Origin: Mycolicibacterium elephantis DSM 44368
Lineage (GTDB): Bacteria; Actinomycetota; Actinomycetes; Mycobacteriales; Mycobacteriaceae
Reading direction: 5' to 3'
Length of the DNA: 64,000 nucleotides
Assembly (NCBI RefSeq): GCF_004014805.1
Contig: NZ_ATDN01000010.1
Location: 1 to 64,000, forward strand
This document shows positions 25,315-34,590 of the stretch, piece after piece (the stretch's first letter is position 1; each line of letters starts with the position of its first letter). A program made the translations under genes and the position numbers. Under the pieces are notes generated by a model. It worked only from the letters and a program-made list of their open reading frames with translations, was not told the origin of the DNA and searched no databases.

Positions 25315-27024
25315 TCAGTCGTTCGGGTCGCGCCACCGGAAGCTGTTGACGTACTTGCCCATATCCATCGCGAGCTGAAGATTGGCCGCGGACGGATGCC
25401 CGGGCCCGTCGTCGGGAGTGAACTCGTGGTAGGGCCCGATCGCCGCGGCCACCAACGCGTAGTCGTGTTTGACGGCGACCATGACGATGAGCCGTAGCCG
25501 GCTGAATGTTCCACTGGCGCCCTGCGGGTATTCGTCGACGACGACGCCGTAGCCGGGTTCGTATCCGACCATGGCGTTGGGGATCTCGTAGTCGGTGACG
25601 GCGTCGGGGAAGCGCTCGCGGATCAGGTCTCCGGCGATCTGTTCCGCCGACTGGTTGTGTGCCGGCATCCCGAACAGGTGCATGGTGCCGGTGTCGCCGC
25701 CGACGAACTCCAGCTCGACCCCGTCCGGGTTCAGCGTGGCCTCGTAAGCCGTTCCCGGGCCCGGGTATTGCACCGTGAACGCGCCGTCGCTCGAAACAAA
25801 CCGCGGGTTGGAGTCGACCTGCTCTCCGAACGGCGGACGCCCGCAGTCCGGCGGGCAGACGAACGCCACGGGAGGCGGGGTGAGCACCGCCGCGGCGGCC
25901 ACCCCGCCCGCGGCCGCGACGCCGACGCAAGCGCCCAGTACGGTGAGCACCCGGGTGAGGCTGGTCTGACGCACCGGCGCGGGTGACTCCGCCGTCGTTG
26001 CGCGTCGCGCGGCACGCGACGTACGCGACGCCGCGAGGCTGGCCACCCCGCAGTTCGGGCAGAACGCGGTATCGGCGACGACGTGCTCACAGTGCGCGCA
26101 CACCACACGCCGGTCCGGATCAGCGGCCTCGTCGGGCTCATGCAGCAGCACGTGCTGCAACCCGATCCGCAGTGCCAGCAGGGCGACCATCGCGATCGCC
26201 ACGTGCAGCGCGAAATGCTGACCGTGCAACAGCGGGGACACCTCGAGCAGCCCCTGGCCGGCGTAAAGCCCAAGGGCCACAAGCACACTGACGACGATCA
26301 TCCGTGTTCGCCCCGACCACAGCGCGGTGCCGACCAGGCCGCCGATCGCCGCGGCGGTCAACGGAATCGCCGCACCCACGATCCCGGCCATCGTCACCAT
26401 CCCGCTGACCGGCCAGCCCTTGGCGGTGATGCCGGTCGCGAACTCCGGAGCCAACCGGGTCAAGGACGCCGCCGCGGTGAACGTGAGCGCGCTCCATGAG
26501 CCGAGCGCGAAGCCGTCCAACGATTCGCGGTCGGACTGGCGAAACGCCCGCGTCACGCCCACCGGGATGAGCATGAGCACCGCACTGATGACCGGTATCG
26601 CGACGCCGAGAACATAAGCGTGCGTGTCGGTTTCGGGGCCGAACAGCGCGATGTCGTACGCGTCGGCGAACATCGCCCCGAGCAACCACGCCCACCCGAC
26701 ACCGATGCCGACCCCCAGCACCGTGGTCAGCGCCAGCGAACGCAGCGGCAGATCGCGATGCGCATCGGCCTCGTACAGGTACAGCGCGAACACGATCGGC
26801 AGCCCGAGCGCGCACACCACCATGAGCGGCGCCTGCCAACGCAGCAGCGCCAACCCGATCGCCGTCACCGCCAGAGCGGCCAACGCCACGCGAAATGGGG
26901 TGCGGGAGCGGTGCGGCAGGCGCGGGAACAACGAGCTGGCCGCCGCGAGCCGCAACACGGGTTCCCACGCCGCCGCGGCGTAGGCGCCCATGCGCAACCG
27001 GCCGCGACCGTCCCGGGTGCTCAC
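25315..27024 (-). CDS. Polytopic membrane protein with internal zinc ribbon
   Basis: A 569-residue protein of unknown function. The N-terminal half has about eight hydrophobic segments; a short zinc ribbon follows (CAHCEHVVADTAFCPNCG, about 309-326), then another membrane helix (about 358-380) and an extracytoplasmic C-terminal domain beginning VCPPDCGRPPFGEQ. Zinc ribbon plus one helix plus an outside domain recurs in actinobacterial envelope-sensing proteins, but I do not recognise a named family. GTG 27024 overlaps the S53 peptidase stop (GTGA), so the two are coupled. It is not part of the M. tuberculosis gene order at this place. Confidence 0.8.
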   Translation of the reverse strand: MSTRDGRGRLRMGAYAAAAWEPVLRLAAASSLFPRLPHRSRTPFRVALAALAVTAIGLALLRWQAPLMVVCALGLPIVFALYLYEADAHRDLPLRSLALTTVLGVGIGVGWAWLLGAMFADAYDIALFGPETDTHAYVLGVAIPVISAVLMLIPVGVTRAFRQSDRESLDGFALGSWSALTFTAAASLTRLAPEFATGITAKGWPVSGMVTMAGIVGAAIPLTAAAIGGLVGTALWSGRTRMIVVSVLVALGLYAGQGLLEVSPLLHGQHFALHVAIAMVALLALRIGLQHVLLHEPDEAADPDRRVVCAHCEHVVADTAFCPNCGVASLAASRTSRAARRATTAESPAPVRQTSLTRVLTVLGACVGVAAAGGVAAAAVLTPPPVAFVCPPDCGRPPFGEQVDSNPRFVSSDGAFTVQYPGPGTAYEATLNPDGVELEFVGGDTGTMHLFGMPAHNQSAEQIAGDLIRERFPDAVTDYEIPNAMVGYEPGYGVVVDEYPQGASGTFSRLRLIVMVAVKHDYALVAAAIGPYHEFTPDDGPGHPSAANLQLAMDMGKYVNSFRWRDPND

Positions 27025-28667
27025 CGCGGGGCCGCTCCGGTCTGCAGGTCGAGCAGGTTGCGCGCGAGGTTGTAGGTGTTGGGGCTGCCGAGCCCGGTGA
27101 CCAGGTCGTAGCCGGGTTGGGCGAGGTCGACGGCGTTGCCGCCGCGGCGCACGTCGCGGAAGCCGGGCAGGTTCGATCCGGCGGCCACCCGGTACAGCTG
27201 CGGGTTGAGGTTGCCCAGCGGGCGGCCCCCGTTGGCGACGATGTACTGGTTCATCAGCACGGTCAGCGCGGCCCAGATCGGCGCCGCCTGGGACGTGCCG
27301 CCGCCGAGCACCTCCCGCTGGTCGAAGATGAACCGCACCCCGGTGAACGGGTCCGCGACCGCGGCGACGTCGGGTGAGAGCCGTTTACCCTCGGTGTCGC
27401 GATCCACCGCCAATTTTTCCTGCCATGTCGGGCGGTCGAAAAACTGCGACACCCCGCCGCTACTGCCCTGCGACAGCGGCGAATCCACCCATGCGTGCTC
27501 GGCGCGCCACTGACCGCGCGGCCCGGTCGACAACGTGGTACCGCCGACCGCGGTCATGGTCGGCAGCGATGCGATGGAGTCCAGCCCGACGTCGTCCGGA
27601 CCCGGCGGCGACGACCACTCGTCGCCGCCTTTGCATTCCAGCCCCCCGTTGTCGCCGCTGGCGTCAAACGCCGACGTGCCGTTCTCCTGGGCCGCCGTCA
27701 ACGCCGCATGCACCGGAGCGAGATCGGCTGCGGTCACCAGCTTTTCGCAACCCCAGCCGATCGACAGGCTCCACACCGCACCGGGGAACTGCCGGTCGAC
27801 CGACTCGAACAGCCGGCCGATCTTCTCGTAGGCGCCGTCACCCTCGACGGTCGGTCGGGCGTTGACCACCACGAGCTGCGCGTCGGGTGCGATGGCATGT
27901 GCCACTTGCAGATCCATCGCTGTCTCGCCGCGGGTCTCTTCGGGTTTCCCGCCCACCCAGATCGGCGTGAACCGCGGCAACCCGGACGTGTCCGCGAACA
28001 TGTCGAGGTCGTCCTGCTCAGCGCCGTCGAACGCGAAGAACACGATCGTGGCGCCCTTGCCGGTGAAGCCCGCATCGGCGAGCGGTGTCGCGTTGTACAC
28101 CTCGAGCAGGCCCGTCGGCGTCAACCCGCCCTTGGGCACGTCGAGCGGAAAGAACCCGGGTGCCAGTCCGGAAACCTTGGTGTGGTGCGGCGTGTAGCTC
28201 ATGATCCGGCCGACCTCGGTGACCGATCCGCGCAACGGCATCGGCACCGACGGCTGCGCCGGCGACGCGTAGAACAGCTGCCCTTTCGGACCGCGGAAGT
28301 CGCGCACCGGTACGTCGAACGCACGCGCGATGTCCTCTGCGGCGCCCTCGACGATCGCCCAAGTGTCACCGGAACGCCATCGCACCCGCAGGTTTCGGGC
28401 CTCGGCCCAGTCCATCACCGCCGACGGTCGATCCGCCGCGGCGAGCGTGACGGTGAGCTGAGCGTGGGCGGCGCGCGATCGGCCCAGATCGGTCGAACTG
28501 GCCAGCAGCGCCGCAAACGGGCCGGTGATCAGCTCCGGAGTGCGTGGCGCACATCCGGCCGACGCCCCGATCAGCAGCGCGGCCCCGACCACGGCCGCGA
28601 CCCGGCGGCTACTGCCCCCGAGGACCGTGGTGGGGACCAGGAGTCGGACCTGGGGCGGGCGGCGCAT
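27021..28667 (-). CDS. S53-family (sedolisin/kumamolisin-like) peptidase, lipoprotein
   Basis: A 548-residue secreted serine-carboxyl peptidase. After a lipoprotein signal (LLIGASAGC lipobox) come a pro-domain with the LYNATPLADAGFTGKG region and the catalytic domain: Glu/Asp pair in ETAMDLQVAHAIAP, oxyanion Asp in ASGDNGG, and the nucleophile in GGTSQAAPIWAAL. S53 enzymes normally work at acidic pH. ATG 28667 puts its start inside the end of the upstream small lipoprotein gene (59-base overlap); the open frame further upstream is Arg/Pro shadow. Membrane-anchored at the outer face and coupled with the zinc-ribbon membrane protein. Confidence 0.88.
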   Translation of the reverse strand: MRRPPQVRLLVPTTVLGGSSRRVAAVVGAALLIGASAGCAPRTPELITGPFAALLASSTDLGRSRAAHAQLTVTLAAADRPSAVMDWAEARNLRVRWRSGDTWAIVEGAAEDIARAFDVPVRDFRGPKGQLFYASPAQPSVPMPLRGSVTEVGRIMSYTPHHTKVSGLAPGFFPLDVPKGGLTPTGLLEVYNATPLADAGFTGKGATIVFFAFDGAEQDDLDMFADTSGLPRFTPIWVGGKPEETRGETAMDLQVAHAIAPDAQLVVVNARPTVEGDGAYEKIGRLFESVDRQFPGAVWSLSIGWGCEKLVTAADLAPVHAALTAAQENGTSAFDASGDNGGLECKGGDEWSSPPGPDDVGLDSIASLPTMTAVGGTTLSTGPRGQWRAEHAWVDSPLSQGSSGGVSQFFDRPTWQEKLAVDRDTEGKRLSPDVAAVADPFTGVRFIFDQREVLGGGTSQAAPIWAALTVLMNQYIVANGGRPLGNLNPQLYRVAAGSNLPGFRDVRRGGNAVDLAQPGYDLVTGLGSPNTYNLARNLLDLQTGAAPR

Positions 28668-28902
28668 AGACGGTGGGTGAGAACGGATTCGGCCCGGGGT
28701 CGATGCGTGGCGCCTTCTCGGTCGGCGAGACCGGGGCCGCCGGGGCCGACGTCGTGGCGGTCGTGGTGGTGGTGGTCGTCGTCGTCTCGGGGGCCTGCTC
28801 CTCTTCGCTGGAGCAGCTCGCCGTGAGCGCACCCATGGCGACGATGGCACCCATGCCGGCAACGGCCGCAACCCGGCGAGGCCAACGGTTCTGTTCAGTC
28901 AT
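28609..28902 (-). CDS. Small Thr-rich lipoprotein
   Basis: A 97-residue protein with a twin-Arg-containing N-terminus and lipobox LTASC (Cys about 30), then a run of nine Thr and a Pro-rich tail (PPAPGPTPGPHH). The mature part has no fold signature and looks like a flexible wall-spanning linker. It is the first gene of a three-gene unit with the S53 peptidase and the membrane protein, overlapping the peptidase gene by 59 bases. I cannot assign a function. Confidence 0.7.
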   Translation of the reverse strand: MTEQNRWPRRVAAVAGMGAIVAMGALTASCSSEEEQAPETTTTTTTTTATTSAPAAPVSPTEKAPRIDPGPNPFSPTVYAPPAPGPTPGPHHGPRGQ

Positions 28903-28958
28903 CTCGTGATCCTATCCGTGCGTTGCCCTCAGAGCCAGCAAATTAGATATGACGTCAA

Positions 28959-29654
28959 TTAGACGCGCTGATCGTACTTGATCCCGTCGAGCACCGTGCG
29001 CGTCCCGGAAAGACCCAACCGGGTCGCGCCCGCGTCGAGCATCGCGATGGCGTCCGCCGCGGTGCGGATGCCGCCGCTCGCCTTTACCCTGATCTGGGGA
29101 CCGACCGCGGCGACCATGATCTCCACGGCACGCACCGACGCCCCGCCCGCCGGGTGGAAACCGGTCGAGGTCTTGACGAAGTCCGCACCCGCTTCCGCGG
29201 CTGCCGAGCAGGCATCGGCGAGCGCACGCTCCCCGACGAGTTCCAGCAACGCCGCGGACTCGACGATCACCTTCAGCGTGACGGCTTCGCCGACCGACGC
29301 GCGTACCGCTGCCACGTCGGCCCGCACCGCTTTGAAGTCGCCCGCCACCGCGGCGCCGACGTCGATCACCATGTCGATCTCGTCGGCGCCAGCAGCCGTG
29401 GCGAGCCGCGCCTCTTCTGCCTTGACGGCCGAAAGATGTTTGCCTGACGGGAATCCCACGACCGCGCAGATCTTCTGGGCGTCCGACCGCGACCGAGCCG
29501 CCACCGAAACCATCGACGGCGACACGCATATCGCGTACACCCCGAGTCGGGCGGCCTCGTCGGCCAGTCGCTCGACGTCGGCCTCGGTGGCCTCCGGTTT
29601 GAGCAGGGTGTGGTCGACCATCGCGGCCACGTCCGCGCGACTGTAGGAGCCCAC
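28959..29654 (-). CDS. deoC: Deoxyribose-phosphate aldolase
   Basis: A 231-residue DeoC, a class I aldolase that splits 2-deoxyribose-5-phosphate to glyceraldehyde-3-phosphate and acetaldehyde. [27 protein letters not shown] and the Schiff-base motif FVKTSTGF are all present, as is VKASGGIRT in the phosphate site. I start at GTG 29654, two bases after the stop of the upstream gene; the frame is open further but without homology. Gene order deoC-Rv0477-Rv0476-hbhA matches M. tuberculosis (Rv0478 to Rv0475). Confidence 0.95.
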   Translation of the reverse strand: MGSYSRADVAAMVDHTLLKPEATEADVERLADEAARLGVYAICVSPSMVSVAARSRSDAQKICAVVGFPSGKHLSAVKAEEARLATAAGADEIDMVIDVGAAVAGDFKAVRADVAAVRASVGEAVTLKVIVESAALLELVGERALADACSAAAEAGADFVKTSTGFHPAGGASVRAVEIMVAAVGPQIRVKASGGIRTAADAIAMLDAGATRLGLSGTRTVLDGIKYDQRV

Positions 29655-29656
29655 CG

Positions 29657-30073
29657 CTAGAACGGTTCTTCGGTGCCGCCGGGGTTGCACCCCGCGTACG
29701 CCATGGCGTCGTCGCTGACCTCGGGCCGCCACGGTTCCAGGTTCCAGCTCGACTTGCCCGGCTCCACGAGCTCGGCGTAGTACCAGTGGCATACGAACTG
29801 TGCCCGCATTCCGGGGAGGTCGGCGTCGGGCGAAAGTGCCAGCACCTCGGCCCAGGCCTGGGCAGGACCGATCGGGCTGGCCAGCGCGGCGGCCTCGCGC
29901 CCGGACTCGGTCGGGTACACCCTCAGGCTCGACAGGTCGCCCCACTTCGCCCACTCGACGTCGTCGATGTACGGCGGGGCGGGCGTCGTCGGGTCGGCCG
30001 ACCCGACGGGCGCGAGCGCGACCGCGCCCACCACACCGGCCGCCGTGACGGCGAGCGCCAGCAGCGGGCGCAC
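29657..30073 (-). CDS. Secreted protein (Rv0477-like), probable DUF2599
   Basis: A 138-residue secreted protein. Signal peptide [19 protein letters not shown] ends near GSADP; the mature part holds [20 protein letters not shown], which looks like the DUF2599 domain, and two Cys ([15 protein letters not shown]). GTG 30073 overlaps the TAG of the upstream gene (TAGTG). Equivalent to M. tuberculosis Rv0477 by position. Function unknown. Confidence 0.85.
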   Translation of the reverse strand: MRPLLALAVTAAGVVGAVALAPVGSADPTTPAPPYIDDVEWAKWGDLSSLRVYPTESGREAAALASPIGPAQAWAEVLALSPDADLPGMRAQFVCHWYYAELVEPGKSSWNLEPWRPEVSDDAMAYAGCNPGGTEEPF

Positions 30074-30354
30074 TACCGCGACTTTCCCTGGACTTCCAAG
30101 ATCTTGGGTCGTACGTCGACCAGATAGACACCGGCCGCGACGGCCGCGATTGCGGTGCCCATGATTCCCAGCACCAGCGCCAGCAATGCCCCGATTCCGA
30201 GGATCACCAGCCACACCGGCTTGGTCAGCTTGTCGACGGCCGTATAGGCGTCGGGGCGCTGCATGGCGGCGTGCACGAACGCGTACACGACCGTCACCAA
30301 CACGGCGATCTGCAAAAAGAAGAGGACGTAACCCACTAGGCCTTCGAGCTGCAC
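30073..30354 (-). CDS. DUF2516 membrane protein (Rv0476-like)
   Basis: A 93-residue membrane protein with two or three helices ([20 protein letters not shown] and [18 protein letters not shown]), consistent with DUF2516. It starts at GTG 30354. By position it is the counterpart of Rv0476. It is co-directional with hbhA, 48 bases downstream of it. No function known. Confidence 0.85.
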   Translation of the reverse strand: MQLEGLVGYVLFFLQIAVLVTVVYAFVHAAMQRPDAYTAVDKLTKPVWLVILGIGALLALVLGIMGTAIAAVAAGVYLVDVRPKILEVQGKSR

Positions 30355-30402
30355 GCCGTCAAGCCTATGCGGGTTACGCCCTCTGGGCGAATTTCCGCCG
30401 AA

Positions 30403-31023
30403 CTACTTCTGCGTGACCTTCTTCGCCGCGGCCTTCTTGGCAGGTGCCTTCTTGGCGGGCGTCTTCTTCGCCGCAGCCTTCTTGGCAGGCGCCTTCTTGG
30501 CCGGCGCCTGCTTCTCGGCCTTCTTCGGCAGCTCGACGCCGACCAGCTTGGCGGCCCGCTCGCCGACCGCGCGGGTCTGCGCGGCGACGTTGCCCAGCGC
30601 CTCCTGCGTCAGCTCGACAGCCTGGTCGGTGTAGCCCTCGACGCGCTCTGCGGCGTCGGAGAGGCCGGGCTGGCTGCGCAGCCGCTCCAGCGCGACCTCG
30701 CCGCGCTCGACGAGCTTGTTGTACGTGCTCTGCGCGGCGTCCGCGTAGGTCTCGGCGAGCTTGCGCAGCTCGTCGCTGCTCAGCCGCTCACGCAGCTCCT
30801 CGAACTGCGACGGCAGCTCTTCCTGCAGCTTGCTGATGCGCTCGCGACGCTCCTCGAAGGTGGTGCGGGCGTCGCTGCGGGCGTCACCGGCACGCTCACG
30901 CAGGGTCGCGACGATCTCGTTGACCCGCTCCAGCGCCAGGTCGGCGGCGCCCACCGCGGCGAGCAGCGGAGCCTTCAGGTCGTCAACGGTCGGCTGGTTC
31001 TTGGCGGGGGTGTTCTTCGCCAT
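30403..31023 (-). CDS. hbhA: Heparin-binding hemagglutinin
   Basis: A 206-residue HbhA: an N-terminal alpha-helical coiled-coil region ([36 protein letters not shown]) and a C-terminal Lys/Ala/Pro-rich tail of [16 protein letters not shown] repeats (about 170-206), which binds heparan sulfate and is methylated in pathogenic mycobacteria. There is no signal peptide, as in known HbhA. In fast growers the protein is linked to lipid inclusions or cell aggregation rather than infection. ATG 31023 has an AAGGAA site. It follows an XRE regulator, as Rv0475 follows Rv0474. Confidence 0.95.
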   Translation of the reverse strand: MAKNTPAKNQPTVDDLKAPLLAAVGAADLALERVNEIVATLRERAGDARSDARTTFEERRERISKLQEELPSQFEELRERLSSDELRKLAETYADAAQSTYNKLVERGEVALERLRSQPGLSDAAERVEGYTDQAVELTQEALGNVAAQTRAVGERAAKLVGVELPKKAEKQAPAKKAPAKKAAAKKTPAKKAPAKKAAAKKVTQK

Positions 31024-31088
31024 GGTCGTGGTTCCTTTCGAAGTTGGTTAGTGGTCAGTGCGTGGATGGGTTGGTCAGTCGGAATTCG

Positions 31089-31502
31089 TCAATCAGTCGG
31101 CTCCTCGTCTGCCTGCGTGGCTTGGGCTTCGTTCTGCTGACAAAACGACGTGTAGATGTCGAGCAGCACCTGCTTCTGCCGCTCGGTGATCGCCGAGTCG
31201 GTGATGATGGCGTCGCGCACCTCGCTGGTCTCGCCCGGTTCGAGGATCCCGGCCCGCACGTAGAGCACTTCCGCGGAGACCCGCAGCGCCTTGGCGATCT
31301 GGTTGAGCACGTCGGCAGAGGGTTTGCGCAATCCCCGCTCGATCTGGCTGAGGTAGGGATTGCTGACACCGGCCTTCTCGGCCAACTGACGCACGGATAC
31401 CTGTGCAGCCTCACGTTGCGAACGGATGAAGGTGCCGATGTCTTGTGCAGCGTTCTGCGCGGCGCTGGACACGACGACGGCGAGGTTTTCATCCTGCGAC
31501 AT
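31089..31502 (-). CDS. XRE-family regulator (Rv0474-like)
   Basis: A 137-residue protein with one helix-turn-helix domain in the N-terminal half (VSVRQLAEKAGVSNPYLSQIERGLRKPS). The C-terminal part is short, helical and acidic. I chose ATG 31502, which has AGGGGG seven bases before it, over an in-frame start 24 codons upstream. It corresponds to Rv0474, placed between hbhA and the DUF445 gene. A palindrome at 31559-31588 in its upstream region suggests autoregulation. Confidence 0.9.
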   Translation of the reverse strand: MSQDENLAVVVSSAAQNAAQDIGTFIRSQREAAQVSVRQLAEKAGVSNPYLSQIERGLRKPSADVLNQIAKALRVSAEVLYVRAGILEPGETSEVRDAIITDSAITERQKQVLLDIYTSFCQQNEAQATQADEEPTD

Positions 31503-31558
31503 GCAAGCCCCCTCGTGCGTTGGGTATCCGGAATGCGACATTTCCACCCTACGACGCA

Positions 31559-31588
31559 GTGCTAACTTTTGCAAGCACTAGTTAGCGC
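31559..31588. promoter_or_regulatory. Inverted repeat upstream of the Rv0474-like regulator
   Basis: GTGCTAACT (31559-31567) and AGTTAGCGC (31580-31588) are inverted copies with one mismatch, separated by 12 bases that contain TTTGCAAG. The site lies 57-86 bases before the regulator ATG and just downstream of the DUF445 gene start-side neighbour. ACTTTTGCAAG also resembles RamB-type boxes. Likely an operator for the XRE protein. Confidence 0.5.
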
Positions 31589-31591
31589 AGG

Positions 31592-32920
31592 TCAGAACAG
31601 TAGTTGGGCTACCGAATAGATCACCAGGCCCGCCATCGCGCCCACCACGGTGCCGTTGATCCGGATGAACTGCAGGTCACGGCCGACGTGCAGTTCGATG
31701 CGCCTGCTGGCCTCGTCGGCGTCCCAGCGCTCGATCGTCTCGGTGATGATCGCGGTGATCTCCACCCCGTACTCGCCGACCAGGTGCGAGGCGGCGCGGA
31801 TGATCCAGCCGTCGACCTTGTCGCGCAGGTCGGCGTCGTCGCGCAGGCTCTCCCCGATGTGCACCACGGAGTCGGCGATGCGGGTTCGCAGCGCCGAGGA
31901 GGGGTCGTCGACCGACTCGAGGATGATGCGTTTGGCCGCGCTCCACGCGGTCTCGGCGGCCCTGGCCACCTCATCGCGGGCCATGACCTGTTCCTTGACG
32001 TTCTCGGCGCGCTGGATCGTCGCCTCGTCGTGCTGCAGGTCGTCGGCGAACTCGAACAGGAACCGGGTGGCCGAGCGCCGCAGTTCGTGATCGGGGTCGC
32101 GGCGCACCTTGTCGGTGAAGTCCATCAGCTCACGGTGGATGCGGTCCCCGACGAGATGATCGACCCATCGCGGCGACCAGGTCGGCGAGTCGCGTTCGAC
32201 GACGCGCTCGATGATGTCGCCGGCGTTCAGGGACCACTGGAAGGCCCGGTCGGCGAGCAGCTGAAGCAGCGCTTCCTGCCGGTGTTCGGCCAGCAGCGTG
32301 GCCAGCACCCGCCCGATCGGCGGGCCCCACAGCGGTTCGGCGAGCCGTTTGACGATCATCCGGTCGAGCACCTGCTGGACGTCCTCGTCGCGCAGCATCT
32401 CCACCAGAACCCTTAGCACCCTTGAGGTCTCGGCCGCCACCCGTGCGGCGTGCGCGGGCTCGCACAGCCACTTGCCCAGCCGGCCCGCCACGTCGGCGTC
32501 GCGCAGCTTGGTCGCCACCACCTCCGGTGACATGAAGTTCTCGCGGACGAAGTTGCCGAGCCCTTCGCCGAGTTGATCCTTCTTGCGTTTGATGATCGCG
32601 GTGTGCGGGATCGGGATCCCCAGCGGGTGCTTGAACAACGCGGTGACCGCGAACCAGTCCGCCAGCGCGCCCACCATTCCGGCCTCCGCGCCGGCTCGGA
32701 CGTAGCCGACCCAGCCGGGTGCGCCGTGGGACTGGGCCCAGGTGCAGACCAGGAAGATCACGGTGGCGCCGACGAGGAAGGACAGCGCGACGATCTTCAT
32801 CCGGCGTAGGCTGCGGCGCCGCTCGGCGTCGGCGAAGCTGTCCACGCCCGCGAGCGACTCGGCGAAACTGGGACGGTCCCGGGTCACGGCGCGTCGGCCG
32901 GTGTCGGGTCTGTGTGCCAC
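31592..32920 (-). CDS. DUF445 family inner-membrane protein (Rv0473-like)
   Basis: A 442-residue DUF445 protein. Two helices near the N-terminus (IVALSFLVGATVIFLVCTWA and GALADWFAVTALF), a long soluble helical middle (residues 130-400) and a C-terminal helix (GAMAGLVIYSVAQLLF), as in the family. The GxxADWFAVTALFRHPLG-like motif is the family hallmark. Start is GTG 32920; the frame is open further but overlaps the divergent TetR gene. Counterpart of Rv0473. Function unknown, perhaps envelope integrity. Confidence 0.85.
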   Translation of the reverse strand: MAHRPDTGRRAVTRDRPSFAESLAGVDSFADAERRRSLRRMKIVALSFLVGATVIFLVCTWAQSHGAPGWVGYVRAGAEAGMVGALADWFAVTALFKHPLGIPIPHTAIIKRKKDQLGEGLGNFVRENFMSPEVVATKLRDADVAGRLGKWLCEPAHAARVAAETSRVLRVLVEMLRDEDVQQVLDRMIVKRLAEPLWGPPIGRVLATLLAEHRQEALLQLLADRAFQWSLNAGDIIERVVERDSPTWSPRWVDHLVGDRIHRELMDFTDKVRRDPDHELRRSATRFLFEFADDLQHDEATIQRAENVKEQVMARDEVARAAETAWSAAKRIILESVDDPSSALRTRIADSVVHIGESLRDDADLRDKVDGWIIRAASHLVGEYGVEITAIITETIERWDADEASRRIELHVGRDLQFIRINGTVVGAMAGLVIYSVAQLLF

Positions 32921-33023
32921 CACACCATCATCCGCTATGCCGCGCGGGGCCGGCCGGTCCGAACGCCCGAAGTCAAGATCAGCCGTACTATCGGAGGAAC
33001 TAGGGAAACGGATCACGGAGAAA

Positions 33024-33722
33024 GTGGCACAGCAGAACGAGGCCGTGGCGGTCAAGACCGACGGGCGCAAACGGCGGTGGCACCGGCACAAGGTGGAACG
33101 CCGAAACGAGCTGGTCGACGGCACTTTGGAAGCCATCCGGCGCCGCGGAAGCAACGTCAGCATGGACGAGATCGCGGCCGAGATCGGCGTCTCGAAGACG
33201 GTGCTGTACCGCTATTTCGTCGACAAGAACGACCTGACGACCGCGGTGATGATGCGGTTCGCGCAGACGACGCTGATCCCGAACATGGCCAGGGCGTTGT
33301 CCTCGGACCTCGACGGCTACGAGCTGACCCGCGAGATCATCCGCGTGTACGTCGAAACGGTGGCCGCCGAACCCGAGCCCTACCAGTTCGTCATGGCCAA
33401 CAACTCCGCGAGCAAGAGCAAGGCCGTTGCGACCTCCGAGCAGATCATCGCCAGGATGCTCGCGGTGATGTTGCGCCGGCGCATGAACGCGGTCGGCATG
33501 GACACCGGCGGCGTCGTGCCGTGGGCCTACCACACCGTCGGCGGTGTGCAGCTCGCCACACACTCGTGGATGAACGACCGGCGTATGAGCGCCGACGAGT
33601 TGATCGACTACCTGACGATGCTGTCGTGGAATGCGTTGCGCGGCATCGTCGAGGTCGGCGGATCGCTGGAGAAATTCCGCGAGATGCCGCATCCGTCTCC
33701 TGTGCTCCCGCCGAAGGACTAG
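33024..33722 (+). CDS. TetR-family regulator (Rv0472c-like)
   Basis: A 232-residue TetR regulator. Helix-turn-helix at about 34-70 (SMDEIAAEIGVSKTVLYRYF), then a ligand domain with RFAQTTLIPNMARAL. GTG 33024 is chosen because the product then starts AQQNEAVAVKTDGRKRRWHRHKV like the mycobacterial homologues and GGAG precedes it. Divergent from the DUF445 gene with about 100 bases between. It is the last backbone gene before the accessory segment. Confidence 0.9.
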   Translation: MAQQNEAVAVKTDGRKRRWHRHKVERRNELVDGTLEAIRRRGSNVSMDEIAAEIGVSKTVLYRYFVDKNDLTTAVMMRFAQTTLIPNMARALSSDLDGYELTREIIRVYVETVAAEPEPYQFVMANNSASKSKAVATSEQIIARMLAVMLRRRMNAVGMDTGGVVPWAYHTVGGVQLATHSWMNDRRMSADELIDYLTMLSWNALRGIVEVGGSLEKFREMPHPSPVLPPKD

Positions 33723-33741
33723 CCACGGCTAGCCTTCCAGA

Positions 33742-34584
33742 ATGTCCTCCTCCGAAATCCCGCGCCTGCTGAGGTTCCGCGCCGGCGACAAGGTCGCCGA
33801 TATCGATCCGCGTGCCACACCGGGTTTCGACGGCGACAAATCGGACGGCGCCGAGCGGCAGAGCGAGCGCAGCACGCGGCTGGCCGAACTGCAGGAGCTG
33901 CTCTACGCCAACCACAGGGCACGCGACGACCACCGCTCGGTTCTGTTGGTGTTGCAGGGAATGGACGCCGCGGGCAAGGGCGGGATCGTCAAACACGTTG
34001 TCGGCGCCGTCAATCCGATGGGCGTGCGCTATACCGCCTTCGGCAAGCCGACCGAGGAGGAGCTCGCGCACCACTACCTGTGGCGCATCCGCAAGGCGTT
34101 GCCGCCCGCTGGACATATCGGCGTGTTCGACCGATCCCACTACGAAGACGTGCTCGTCGTGCGGGTACACGACCTGGTGCCGCCCGAGGAGTGGGAGCCG
34201 CGCTACGACGAGATCAACGCGTTCGAGCGCGAACTCGTCGACGGCGGCATGACGCTGGTCAAGGTCGCGATGTTCATCTCCCTCGACGAGCAGAAGGAGC
34301 AGCTGCTCGAGCGGCTGGACGATCCGACGAAGCACTGGAAGTACAACTCGGGCGACGTCGACGAACGCAGGCTGTGGCCGAAGTACCAGGAGGTCTACCA
34401 GGCGATGCTCGATCGCACCTCGACCGATTTCGCGCCGTGGCACGTCGTGCCGTCCGACCGCAGGTGGTACAGCCGGCTCGCCATCACCGAGCTGCTCATC
34501 GAGGCGCTCAAGCGGCTCGATTTGTCATGGCCGCCAGCGGATTTCGACATCGAGACCGAACGCCGTCGGTTGATGGAGTCCTGA
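33742..34584 (+). CDS. Polyphosphate kinase 2 family protein
   Basis: A 280-residue PPK2-type kinase, which uses polyphosphate to phosphorylate nucleoside mono- or diphosphates. Walker A is GMDAAGKGG (73-81), Walker B includes FDRSHYEDVL, and the lid module RRWYSRLAITELLIEAL is present. One-domain length fits class I or III. The gene lies 19 bases after the TetR gene on the same strand and ends six bases from the convergent monooxygenase operon. It may be co-transcribed with the TetR gene. Confidence 0.93.
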   Translation: MSSSEIPRLLRFRAGDKVADIDPRATPGFDGDKSDGAERQSERSTRLAELQELLYANHRARDDHRSVLLVLQGMDAAGKGGIVKHVVGAVNPMGVRYTAFGKPTEEELAHHYLWRIRKALPPAGHIGVFDRSHYEDVLVVRVHDLVPPEEWEPRYDEINAFERELVDGGMTLVKVAMFISLDEQKEQLLERLDDPTKHWKYNSGDVDERRLWPKYQEVYQAMLDRTSTDFAPWHVVPSDRRWYSRLAITELLIEALKRLDLSWPPADFDIETERRRLMES

Positions 34585-34590
34585 CCGGAG

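Noticed and set aside
30403..30520. A repeat array or CRISPR-like pattern at the 3' end of hbhA.
   Set aside because: The repeats are the Lys/Ala/Pro codons of the HbhA heparin-binding tail and are explained by coding.
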